From assembly GCA_963971305.1 (NCBI GenBank), contig OZ020306.1:58812686-58876685 (forward strand): DNA of 64,000 bases, written 5' to 3'. The notes beneath the pieces are model-generated. The model had not been told where the DNA came from. It worked only from the letters and a program-made list of their open reading frames with translations, and ran no database searches. This stretch comes from Arcuatula senhousia. Taxonomy: Eukaryota > Mollusca > Bivalvia > Mytilida > Mytilidae. Every line of letters starts with the position of its first letter. The stretch's first letter is position 1. Below, piece after piece: positions 44,156 through 56,113 of the stretch. The translations under genes and the position numbers were made by a program.

Positions 44156-44646
44156 GTGAGTGAGTGAGTGAGTTGGTGTTTTACGCCCGTGCAACGCTAT
44201 ATAGGTTATTTACAGGCGATGAACATGAAAAGGATGATAAAATGAACATGAAATGATGATGATAAATGAAATATGGGGATGGGGTGGGACACAAAGGACC
44301 GGTAAATTTTGAAGAACCACAGGAAAAGGGGAGAGGTGGGTAGGGGCGAAAAATTTAGCCTATGTGGTGCACTACTGGGCGGTCCACAAAGGGGTCTTTT
44401 ACGTGCATGAAGCGTGGCACTCTTCACACACGTTGGCCCACTATGGTCGGCGGTCAGGGTTTCCGTATCATAGACCTGACAACCCCCGCGGACGAGGGCT
44501 ACCCTATTCAGCCACCTAGGGTACACACTTGGTCGCTCTGTGGGCTGAGCACTGACCCGACGTCAGAATCCCAAGACCCTTAGTCGCCTCTTACGACAAG
44601 CTAGGCTCTGCTGCGGGCCTATTCGCCACCCGGGCCCCGCACGGGA
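44156..44646. mobile_element. Dispersed element copy 3
   Basis: This copy matches copies 1 and 2 except for one substitution that I can see: A at 44304 where the others have T (30322 and 36893). Its right flank carries the shared gttatcatat marker at 44723, then departs from the block pattern near 44785 (gtcgattaaaac rather than gtcgatgaaaac). The block amplification therefore ends here. Confidence 0.75.
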
Positions 44647-45556
44647 CTAATTTGGGTAAGATTTAGTATAAAACACACAATTAGATTTAGGGTTAGCATA
44701 TAAAGATACTTTTAGGGTTAGGGTTATCATATAAAGATACTTTTAGTGTAAGGGGTAGTACAAAATTATACAATTAGGGTTATAGTCGATTAAAACACAA
44801 AATAAGTGGTAGAGGTTAATACAAAAACGTATAATTAGGGTTAGGGTTAGTGTAAAACATATATTTAGGGTTAGGGTTAGTATGAAACACACAATTAGGG
44901 TTAGGGGTTAGCATACTAAGATACACTTAGGGTAAGGGTTAGTACAAAATCATACAATTAGGGTTAGGGTCGATGAAAACACAAAATAAGGGGTAGGGGT
45001 TAGTACAAAAACGTATAATTATGGTTAGGGTTAGCGTAAAACATATAATTAGGGTTAGGGTTAGTATGAAACACACAATTAGGGTTAGGGGTTAGCATAC
45101 TATGATACACTTAGGGTAAGGGTTAGTACAAAATCATAAAATTAGGGTTAGGGTCGATGAAAACACAAAATAAGGGGTAGGGGTTAGTACAAAGAGATAT
45201 AGTTCAGGTGAAAGATAGTTCAAAACGTGCAATTAGGTTAGCGTTAGTGTAAAACATATAATTTTGGTAATTTGGGTTAGGTTTAAAACAAAACACACAA
45301 TTGGGGTTAGGGTTAGCATATAAAGATATTTTTAGTGTAAGGGTTGGTACAAAATTATACAATTAGGTTTATAGTCTATAAAAACACAAAATAAGTGGTA
45401 GGGGTTAGAACAAAAACGTATAATTAGGGTTATGGTTCGTGTCAAACATATATTTAGGGTTCGGGTTAGTATGAAACACACAATTAGGGTAAGGGGCTTG
45501 CATACTAAGATCCACTTAGGGTTAGGGTTAGTACAAATCATACAATAAGGGTAAGG

Positions 45557-45778
45557 GTCGATGAAAACACAAAATAAGGGGGAGGGGTTAGTACAAAGAG
45601 ATACAGTTCAGGTGAAAGATAGTTCAAAACGTGCAATTAGGGTTAGGGTTAGTGTAAAACATATAATTTGGGTAATTTGGGTAAGGTTTAGTATAAAACA
45701 CACAATTAGGGTTAGGGTTAGCATATAAAGATACTTTTAGTGTAAGGTGTAGTACAAAATTATACAATTAGGGTTATA
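45557..45778 (+). repeat. Half-unit A (seven boxes)
   Basis: Spacers in order are tcgatgaaaacacaaaataa, tacaaagagatacag, ttcaaaacgt-type, tgtaaaacatataa, tataaaacacacaa, catataaagatac and tacaaaattatacaa. Seven boxes in 222 bp give 31.7 bp per box. Two heads are eroded in almost all copies: the head after box 2 reads ttcaggtgaaagatag, and the head after box 4 reads as a doubled tttgggtaa followed by ggtttag. The third spacer (with aaaacgtaaaa or aaaacgtgcaa) has no counterpart in half-unit B. Confidence 0.88.
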
Positions 45779-45962
45779 GTCGATGAAAACACAAAATAAG
45801 TGGTAGGGGTTAGTACAAAAACGTATAATTAGGGTTAGGGTTAGTGTAAAACATATATTTAGGGTTAGGGTTAGTATGAAACACACAATAAGGGTTAGGG
45901 GTTAGCATACTAAGATCCACTTAGGGTTAGGGTTAGTACAAAATCATACAATTAGGGTTAGG
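45779..45962 (+). repeat. Half-unit B (six boxes)
   Basis: Spacers in order are tcgatgaaaacacaaaataa, tacaaaaacgtataa, tgtaaaacatata, tatgaaacacacaa, catactaagatacac/ccac and tacaaaatcatacaa. Six boxes in 184 bp give 30.7 bp per box. Each matches a box of half-unit A in the same order, apart from A's extra box. The second spacer looks like the start of A's box 2 joined to the end of A's box 3, so one half gained or lost exactly one box. The ~185-bp length is close to a nucleosome repeat. Confidence 0.87.
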
Positions 45963-47789
45963 GTCGATGAAAACACAAAACAAGGGGTAGGGGTTAGTAC
46001 AAAGAGATACAATTCAGGTAAAAAATAGTTCAAAACGTAAAATTAGGGTTAGGGTTAGTGTAAAACATATAATTTGGGTAAGGTTTAGTATAAAACACAC
46101 AATTAGGGTTAGGGTTAGCATATAAAGATATTTTTAGTGTAAGGGTTAGTACAAAATCATACAATAAGGGTTAGGGTCGATGAAAACACAAAATAAGGGG
46201 TAGGGGTTAGTACAAAGAGATATAGTTCAGGTGAAAGATAGTTAAAAACGTAAAATTAGGGTTAGGATTAGTGTAAAACATATAATTTGGGTAATTTGGG
46301 TAAGATTTAGTATAAAACACACAATTAGGGTTAGGGTTAGCATATAAAGATACTTTTAGGGTTAGGGTTAGCATATAAAGATACTTTTAGTGTAAGGGGT
46401 AGTACAAAATTATACAATTAGGGTTATAGTCGATGAAAACACAAAATAAGTGATAGGGGTTAATACAAAAACGTATAATTAGGGTTAGGGTTAGTGTAAA
46501 ACATATATTTAGGGTTAGGGTTAGTATGAAACACACAATTAGGGTTAGGGGTTAGCATACTAAGATACACTTAGGGTAAGGGTTAGTACAAAATCATAAA
46601 ATTAGGGTTAGGGTCGATGAAAACACAAAATAAGTGATAGGGGTTAATACAAAAACGTATAATTAGGGTTAGGGTTAGTGTAAAACATATAATTAGGGTT
46701 AGGGTTAGTATGAAACACACAATTAGGGTTAGGGGTTAGCATACTAAGATACACTTAGGGTAAGGGTTAGTACAAAATCATAAAATTAGGGTTAGGGTCG
46801 ATGAAAACACAAAATAAGGGGTAGGGGTTAGTACAAAGAGATATACTTCAGGTGAAAGATAGTTCAAAACGTGCAATTAGGTTAGCGTTAGTGTAAAACA
46901 TATAATTTGGGTAATTTGGGTTAGGTTCAAAATAAAACACACAATTGGGGTTAGGGTTAGCATATAAAGATATTTTTAGTGTAAGGGTTAGTACAAAATT
47001 ATACAATTAGGTTTATAGTCGATAAAAAACACAAAATAAGTGGTAGGGGTTAGAACAAAAACGTATAATTAGGGTTATGGTTCGTGTCAAACATATATTT
47101 AGGGTTCGGGTTAGTATGAAACACACAATTAGGGTTAGGGGTTTGCATACTAAGATCCACTTAGGGTTAGGGTTAGTACAAATTATACAATAAGGGTAAG
47201 GGTCGATGAAAACACAAAATAAGGGGGAGGGGTTAGTACAAAGAGATACAGTTCAGGTGAAAGATAGTTCAAAACGTAAAATTAGGGTTAGGGTTAGTGT
47301 AAAACATATAATTTGGGTAAGGTTTAGTATAAAACACACAATTAGGGTTAGGGTTAGCATATAAAGATATTTCTAGTGTTAGGGGTAGAACAAAATTATA
47401 CAATTAGGGTTATAGTCGATGAAAACACAAAATAAGTGGTAGGGGTTAATACAAAAACGTATAATTAGGGTTAGGGTTAGTGTAAAACATATAATTTGGG
47501 TAAGGTTTAGTATAAAACACACAATTAGGGTTAGGGTTAGCATATAAAGATATTTTTTAGTGTTAGGGGTAGAACAAAATTATACAATTAGGGTTATAGT
47601 CGATGAAAACACAAAATAAGTGGTAGGGGTTAATACAAAAACGTATAATTAGGGTTAGGGTTAGTGTAAAACATATATTTAGGGTTAGGGTTAGTATGAA
47701 AAATACAATTAGGGTTAGGGGTTTGCATACTAAGATCCACTTAGGGTTAGGGTTAGTACAAATCATACAATAAGGGTTAGGGTCGATGA

Positions 47790-49447
47790 AAACACAAAAT
47801 AAGGGGAGGGGTTAGTACAAAGAGATACAGTTCAGGTGAAAGATAGTTCAAAACGTAAAATTTGGGTTAGGGTTAGTGTAAAACATATAATTTGGGTAAT
47901 TTGGAATAGGTCAAGTATAAAACACACAATTGGGGTTAGGGTTAGCATATACAGATATTTTAGTGTTAGGGTTAGTACAAAATTATACAATTAGGTTTAT
48001 AGTCGATAAAAACACAAAATAAATGGTAGGGGTTAGTAAAAAAAAACATATAATTAGGGTTATGGTTCGTGTAAAACATATATTTAGGGTTAGGGTTAGT
48101 ATGAAACACACAATTAGGGTTCGGAGTTAGCATACTAAGATACACTTTTGGTTAGCGCTAGTACAAATTCATACAATTAGGGTTAGGGTCGATGAAAACA
48201 CAAAATAAGGGGTAGGGGTTAGTACAAAGAGATACAGTTCAGGTGAAATATAGTTCAAAACGTAAAATTAGGGTTAGGGTTAGTGTAAAACATATAATTT
48301 GGGTAAGGTTTAGTATAAAACACACAATTAGGGTTAGGGTTAGCATATAAAGATACTTTTAGGGTTAGGGTTAGCATATAAAGATACTTTTAGTGTAAGG
48401 GGTAGTACAAAATTATACAATTAGGGTTATAGTCGATGAAAACACAAAATAAGTGATAGGGGTTAATACAAAAACGTATAATTAGGGTTAGGGTTAGTGT
48501 AAAACATATATTTAGGGTTAGGGTTAGTATGAAACACACAATTAGGGTTAGGGGTTAGCATACTAAGATCCAGTTAGGGTTAGTACAAAATCATACAATT
48601 AGGGTTAGGGTCGATGAAAACACAAAATAAGGGGTAGGGGTTAGTACAAAGAGATACAGTTCAGGTGAAAGATAGTTCAAAACGTAAAATTTGGGTTAGG
48701 GTTAGTGTAAAACATATAATTTGGGTAATTTGGGTTAGGTCAAGTATAAAACACACAATTGGGGTTAGGGTTAGCATATACAGATATTTTAGTGTTAGGG
48801 TTAGTACAAAATTATACAATTAGGTTTATAGTCGATAAAAACACAAAATAAATGGTAGGGGTTAGTAAAAAAAAAACGTATAATTAGGGTTATGGTTCGT
48901 GTAAAACATATATTTAGGGTTAGGGTTAGTATGAAACACACAATTAGGGTTCGGAGTTAGCATACTAAGATACACTTATGGTTAGGGTTAGTACAAATTC
49001 ATACAATTAGGGTTAGGGTCGATGAAAACACAAAATAAGGGGTAGGGGTTCGTACAAAGAGATACAGTTCAGGTGAAATATAGTTCAAAACGTAAAATTA
49101 GGGTTAGGGTTAGTGTAAAACATATAATTTGGGTAAGGTTTAGTATAAAACACACAATTAGGGTTAGGGTTAGCATATAAAGATACTTTTAGGGTTAGGG
49201 TTAGCATATAAAGATACTTTTAGTGTAAGGGGTAGTACAAAATTATACAATTAGGGTTATAGTCGATGAAAACACAAAATAAGTGATAGGGGTTAATACA
49301 AAAACGTATAATTAGGGTTAGGGTTAGTGTAAAACATATATTTAGGGTTAGGGTTAGTATGAAACACACAATTAGGGTTAGGGGTTAGCATACTAAGATC
49401 CAGTTAGGGTTAGTACAAAATCATACAATTAGGGTTAGGGTCGATGA
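47790..49447 (+). repeat. 829-bp higher-order tandem (two dimers per copy)
   Basis: tcaagtataaaacac recurs at 47911 and 48740, 829 bp apart. Both copies share the private variants catatacagatatt and ttcggagttagc. The copies run about 47790-48618 and 48619-49447. They differ in the length of an A run in gtaaaaaaaa...cgta near 48040 and 48868, a likely slippage site. Confidence 0.78.
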
Positions 49448-52400
49448 AAACACAAAATAAGGGGTAGGGGTTAGTACAAAGAGATATAGTTCAGGTGAAA
49501 AATAGTTCAAAACGTAAAATTAGGGTTAGGGTTAGTGTTAAACATATAATTTGGGTAATTTGGGTTAGGTTAAGTATAAAACACACAATTGGGGTTAGGG
49601 TTAGCATATAAAGATATTTTAGTGTTAGGGTTAGTACAAAATTATACAATTAAGTTTATATTCGATAAAAACAAAAAATAAGTGGTAGGGTTTATTAACA
49701 AAAACGTACAATTAGGGTTATGGTTCGTGTAAAACATATATTTAGGGTTAGGGTTAGTATGAAACACAGAATAAGGGTTAGGAGTTAGCATACTAAGATA
49801 CACTTATGGTTAGGGTTAGTACAAATTCATACAATTAGGGTTAGGGTCGATGAAAACACAAAATAAGGGGTAGGGGTTAGTACAAAGAGATACAGTTCAG
49901 GTGAAATATAGTTCAAAACGTGAAATTAGGGTTAGGGTTAGTGTAAAACATATAATTTGGGTCATTTGGGTAAGGTTTAGTATAAAACACACAATTAGGG
50001 TTAGCATATAAAGATAATTTTAGTGTTAGGGGTAGTACAAAATTATACAATTAGGGTTATAGTCGATGAAAACACAAAATAAGTGGTAGGGGTTAGTACA
50101 AAAACGTATAATTAGGCTTAGGGTTAGTGTAAAACATATAATTAGGGTTAGGGTAAGTATGAAACACACAATTAGGGTTAGGGGTTAGCATACTAAGATA
50201 CACTTAGGGTAAGGGTTAGTACAAAATCATAACATTAGGGTTAGGGTCGATGAAAACACAAAATAAGGGGTAGGGGTTAGTACAAAGAGATATAGTTCAG
50301 GTGAAAGATAGTTCAAAACGTGCAATTAGGTTAGCGTTAGTGTAAAACATATAATTTGGGTAATTTGGGTTAGGTTCAAAATAAAACACACAATTGGGGT
50401 TAGGGTTAGCATATAAAGATATTTTTAGTGTAAGGGTTAGTACAACATTATACAATTAGGTTTATAGTCGATAAAAACACAAAATAAGTGGTAGGGGTTA
50501 GAACAAAAACGTATAATTAGGGTTATGGTTCGTGTCAAACATATATTTAGGGTTCGGGTTAGTATGAAACACACAATTAGGGTTAGGGGTTTGCATACTA
50601 AGATCCACTTAGGGTTAGGGTTAGTACAAATCATACAATAAGGGTAAGGGTCGATGAAAACACAAAATAAGGGGGAGGGGTTAGTACAAAGAGATACAGT
50701 TCAGGTGAAAGATAGTTCAAAACGTAAAATTAGGGTTAGGGTTAGTGTAAAACATATAATTTGGGTAATTTGGGTAAGGTTTAGTATAAAACACACAATT
50801 AGGGTTAGGGTTAGCATATAAAGATACTTTTAGTGCAAGGTGTAGTACAAAATCATACAATTAGGGTTAGGGTCGATGAAAACACAAAACAAGGGGTAGG
50901 GGTTAGTACAAAGAGATACAATTCAGGTAAAAAATAGTTCAAAACGAAAAATTAGGGTTAGGGTTAGTGTAAAACATATAATTTGGGTAAGGTTTAGTAT
51001 AAAACACACAATTAGCGTTAGGGTTAGCATATAAAGATATTTTTAGCGTTAGGGGTAGTACAAAATTATACAATTAGGGTTATAGTCGATGAAAACACAA
51101 AATAAGTGGTAGGGGTTAGTACAAAAACGTATAATTAGGGTTAGGGTTAGAGTAAAACATATAATTAGGGTTAGGGTTAGTATGAAACACACAATTAGGG
51201 TTAGGGGTTAGCATACTAAAATCCACTTAGGGTTAGGGTTAGTACAAAATCATACAATTAGGGTTAGGGTCGATGAAAACACAAAATAAGGGGTAGGGGT
51301 TAGTACAAAGAGATACAGTTCAGGTGAAAGATAGCTCAAAACGTAAAATGAGGGTTAGTTAGTGTAAAACATATAATTTGGGTAATTTAGGTAAGGTTTA
51401 GTAAAAAACACACAATTAGGGTTAGGGTTAGCATATAAAGATACTTTTAGTGTAAGGGGTAGAACAAAATTATACAATTAGGGTTACAGTCGATGAAAAC
51501 ACAAAATAAGTGGTAGGGTTTAATACAAAAACGTATAATTAGGGTTAGGGTTAGTGTAAAACATATAATTTGGGTAAGGTTTAGTATAAAACACAAAATT
51601 AGGGTTAGGGTTAGCATATAAGGATATTTCTAGTGTTAGGGGTAGAACAAAATTATACAATTTGGGTTATAGTCGATGAATACACAAAATAAGTGGTAGG
51701 GGTTAATACAAAAACGTATAATTAGGGTTAGGGTTAGTGTAAAACATATAATTTGGGTAAGGTTTAGTATAAAACACACAATTAGGGTTAGGGTTAGCAT
51801 ATAAAGATATTTTTTAGTGTTAGGGGTAGAACAAAATTATACAATTAGGGTTATAGTCGATGAAAACACAAAATAAGTGGTAGGGGTTAATACAAAAACG
51901 TATAATTAGGGTTAGGGTTAGTGTAAAACATATATTTAGGGTTAGGGTTAGTATGAAACAAACAATTAGGGTTAGGGGTTTGCATACCAAGATCCACTTA
52001 GGGTTAGGGTTAGTACAAATCATACAATAAGGGTTAGGGTCGATGAAAATACAAAATAAGGGGGAGGGGTTAGTACAAAGAGATACAGTTCAGGTGAAAG
52101 ATAGTTCAAAACGTAAAATTTGGGTTAGGGTTAGTGTAAAACATATAATTTGGGTAATTTGGGTTAGGTCAAGTATAAAACACACAATTGGGGTAAGGGT
52201 TAGCATATAAAGATATTTTAGTGTTAGGGTTAGTACAAAAATATACAATTAGGTTTATAGTCGATAAAAACACAAAATAAATGGTAGGGGTTAGTAAAAA
52301 AAAACGTATAATTAGGGTTATGGTTCGTGTAAAACATATATTTAGGGTTAGGGTTAGTATGAAACACACAATTAGGGTTCGGAGTTAGCATACTAAGATA

Positions 52401-55400
52401 CACTTATGGTTAGGGTTAGTACAAATTCATACAATTAGGGTTGGGGTCGATGAAAACACAAAATAAGGGGTAGGGGTCAGTACAAAGAGATACAGTTCAG
52501 GTGAAAGATATTTCAAAACGTGCAATTAGGGTTAGGGTTAGTGTCAAACATATAATTTGGATAATTTGGGTTAGGTTAAGTATAAAACACACAACTAGGA
52601 TAAGGGTTTTGCATATAAAGATACTTTTAGTGTTGAGGTTAGTACAAAATTATACAATTAGGGTTATAGTCGATGAAAACACATAATAAGTGGTAGGGGT
52701 TAGTACAAAAACGTATAATTAGGGTTAGGGTTAGTGTAAAACATATATTTAGGGTTAGGGTTAGTATGAAACACACAATTAGGGTTAGGGGTTAGCATAC
52801 TAAGATCCAGTTAGGGTTAGTACAAAATCATACAATTAGGGTTAGGGTCGATGAAAACACAAAATAAGGGGTAGGGGTTAGTACAAAGAGATATAGTTCA
52901 GGTGAAAAATAGTTCAAAACGTAAAATTAGGGTTAGGGTTAGTGTTAAACATATAATTTGGGTAATTTGGGTTAGGTTAAGTATAAAACACACAATTGGG
53001 GTTAGGGTTAGCATATAAAGATATTTTAGTGTTAGGGTTAGTACAAAATTATACAATTAAGTTTATATTCGATAAAAACAAAAAATAAGTGGTAGGGTTT
53101 ATTAACAAAAACGTACAATTAGGGTTATGGTTCGTGTAAAACATATATTTAGGGTTAGGGTTAGTATGAAACACAGAATAAGGGTTAGGAGTTAGCATAC
53201 TAAGATACACTTATGGTTAGGGTTAGTACAAATTCATACAATTAGGGTTAGGGTCGATGAAAACACAAAATAAGGGGTAGGGGTTAGTACAAAGAGATAC
53301 AGTTCAGGTGAAATATAGTTCAAAACGTGAAATTAGGGTTAGGGTTAGTGTAAAACATATAATTTGGGTCATTTGGGTAAGGTTTAGTATAAAACACACA
53401 ATTAGGGTTAGCATATAAAGATAATTTTAGTGTTAGGGGTAGTACAAAATTATACAATTAGGGTTATAGTCGATGAAAACACAAAATAAGTGGTAGGGGT
53501 TAGTACAAAAACGTATAATTAGGCTTAGGGTTAGTGTAAAACATATAATTAGGGTTAGGGTAAGTATGAAACACACAATTAGGGTTAGGGGTTAGCATAC
53601 TAAGATACACTTAGGGTAAGGGTTAGTACAAAATCATAACATTAGGGTTAGGGTCGATGAAAACACAAAATAAGGGGTAGGGGTTAGTACAAAGAGATAT
53701 AGTTCAGGTGAAAGATAGTTCAAAACGTGCAATTAGGTTAGCGTTAGTGTAAAACATATAATTTGGGTAATTTGGGTTAGGTTCAAAATAAAACACACAA
53801 TTGGGGTTAGGGTTAGCATATAAAGATATTTTTAGTGTAAGGGTTAGTACAACATTATACAATTAGGTTTATAGTCGATAAAAACACAAAATAAGTGGTA
53901 GGGGTTAGAACAAAAACGTATAATTAGGGTTATGGTTCGTGTCAAACATATATTTAGGGTTCGGGTTAGTATGAAACACACAATTAGGGTTAGGGGTTTG
54001 CATACTAAGATCCACTTAGGGTTAGGGTTAGTACAAATCATACAATAAGGGTAAGGGTCGATGAAAACACAAAATAAGGGGGAGGGGTTAGTACAAAGAG
54101 ATACAGTTCAGGTGAAAGATAGTTCAAAACGTAAAATTAGGGTTAGGGTTAGTGTAAAACATATAATTTGGGTAATTTGGGTAAGGTTTAGTATAAAACA
54201 CACAATTAGGGTTAGGGTTAGCATATAAAGATACTTTTAGTGCAAGGTGTAGTACAAAATCATACAATTAGGGTTAGGGTCGATGAAAACACAAAACAAG
54301 GGGTAGGGGTTAGTACAAAGAGATACAATTCAGGTAAAAAATAGTTCAAAACGAAAAATTAGGGTTAGGGTTAGTGTAAAACATATAATTTGGGTAAGGT
54401 TTAGTATAAAACACACAATTAGCGTTAGGGTTAGCATATAAAGATATTTTTAGTGTTAGGGGTAGTACAAAATTATACAATTAGGGTTATAGTCGATGAA
54501 AACACAAAATAAGTGGTAGGGGTTAGTACAAAAACGTATAATTAGGGTTAGGGTTAGAGTAAAACATATAATTAGGGTTAGGGTTAGTATGAAACACACA
54601 ATTAGGGTTAGGGGTTAGCATACTAAAATCCACTTAGGGTTAGGGTTAGTACAAAATCATACAATTAGGGTTAGGGTCGATGAAAACACAAAATAAGGGG
54701 TAGGGGTTAGTACAAAGAGATACAGTTCAGGTGAAAGATAGCTCAAAACGTAAAATGAGGGTTAGTTAGTGTAAAACATATAATTTGGGTAATTTAGGTA
54801 AGGTTTAGTAAAAAACACACAATTAGGGTTAGGGTTAGCATATAAAGATACTTTTAGTGTAAGGGGTAGAACAAAATTATACAATTAGGGTTACAGTCGA
54901 TGAAAACACAAAATAAGTGGTAGGGTTTAATACAAAAACGTATAATTAGGGTTAGGGTTAGTGTAAAACATATAATTTGGGTAAGGTTTAGTATAAAACA
55001 CAAAATTAGGGTTAGGGTTAGCATATAAGGATATTTCTAGTGTTAGGGGTAGAACAAAATTATACAATTTGGGTTATAGTCGATGAATACACAAAATAAG
55101 TGGTAGGGGTTAATACAAAAACGTATAATTAGGGTTAGGGTTAGTGTAAAACATATAATTTGGGTAAGGTTTAGTATAAAACACACAATTAGGGTTAGGG
55201 TTAGCATATAAAGATATTTTTTAGTGTTAGGGGTAGAACAAAATTATACAATTAGGGTTATAGTCGATGAAAACACAAAATAAGTGGTAGGGGTTAATAC
55301 AAAAACGTATAATTAGGGTTAGGGTTAGTGTAAAACATATATTTAGGGTTAGGGTTAGTATGAAACAAACAATTAGGGTTAGGGGTTTGCATACCAAGAT

Positions 55401-56113
55401 CCACTTAGGGTTAGGGTTAGTACAAATCATACAATAAGGGTTAGGGTCGATGAAAATACAAAATAAGGGGGAGGGGTTAGTACAAAGAGATACAGTTCAG
55501 GTGAAAGATAGTTCAAAACGTAAAATTTGGGTTAGGGTTAGTGTAAAACATATAATTTGGGTAATTTGGGTTAGGTCAAGTATAAAACACACAATTGGGG
55601 TTAGGGTTAGCATATAAAGATATTTTAGTGTTAGGGTTAGTACAAAAATATACAATTAGGTTTATAGTCGATAAAAACACAAAATAAATGGTAGGGGTTA
55701 GTAAAAAAAAACGTATAATTAGGGTTATGGTTCGTGTAAAACATATATTTAGGGTTAGGGTTAGTATGAAACACACAATTAGGGTTCGGAGTTAGCATAC
55801 TAAGATACACTTATGGTTAGGGTTAGTACAAATTCATACAATTAGGGTTGGGGTCGATGAAAACACCAGATAAGGGGTAGGGGTCAGTACAAAGAGATAC
55901 AGTTCAGGTGAAAGATATTTCAAAACGTGCAATTAGGGTTAGGGTTAGTGTCAAACATATAATTTGGATAATTTGGGTTAGGTTAAGTATAAAACACACA
56001 ACTAGGATAAGGGTTTTGCATATAAAGATACTTTTAGTGTTGAGGTTAGTACAAAATTATACAATTAGGGTTATAGTCGATGAAAACACATAATAAGTGG
56101 TAGGGGTTAGTAC
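49300..56113 (+). repeat. 3407-bp higher-order duplication
   Basis: Five landmarks repeat at exactly 3407 bp: gatccagttag at 49397 and 52804, and variants at 50437/53844, 51820/55227, 52169/55576 and 52501/55908. The copies are about 49300-52706 and 52707-56113. By eye they differ at only a few bases, such as acaccagataag near 55864 against acacaaaataag in the first copy. Each copy contains one A' unit (50872, 54279) and shares rare variants like acaactaggataag. Confidence 0.87.

Larger units (their letters stand above)
37236..44646 (+). repeat. Large block 2 (7411 bp), ends with dispersed element copy 3
   Basis: The block follows block 1 at a 6571-bp offset until about 42 kb, then includes an extra ~841-847 bp tandem copy (41940-43627), which explains its greater length. 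The last 963 bp before the element match the 964 bp before copies 1 and 2. One A is missing near 43550 (tataaacacac). Confidence 0.86.
45557..45962 (+). repeat. Exemplar A-B dimer (basic ~406-bp satellite unit)
   Basis: This clean copy shows the repeating dimer: half-unit A (45557-45778, 222 bp) followed by half-unit B (45779-45962, 184 bp). Both halves open with gtcgatgaaaacacaaaata. Across the window the same dimer recurs at about 405 bp. It reaches about 437 bp when the catataaagatac box is doubled. Another measured example is 3699-4103 (221 + 184 bp). Dividing the array length by the dimer size gives roughly 150 dimers, an estimate rather than a count. Confidence 0.9.
44647..47789 (+). 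repeat. Mosaic satellite region after the last element
   Basis: Ordinary A and B half-units fill this stretch, including an A' unit at 45963 and a local ~183-bp duplication (tttgggtaagg at 47312 and 47495, with tatttctagtg in one copy and tattttttagtg in the other). Otherwise no long period is evident. I see no gene or insertion here. Confidence 0.75.

Noticed and set aside
52501..52686. Plus-strand frames of 61-63 codons (also 43422-43613, 55908-56093, 62917-63102)
   Set aside because: They are repeat translations (IRVRVS pattern) made open by small indels in A halves, and they recur only because the block is duplicated.
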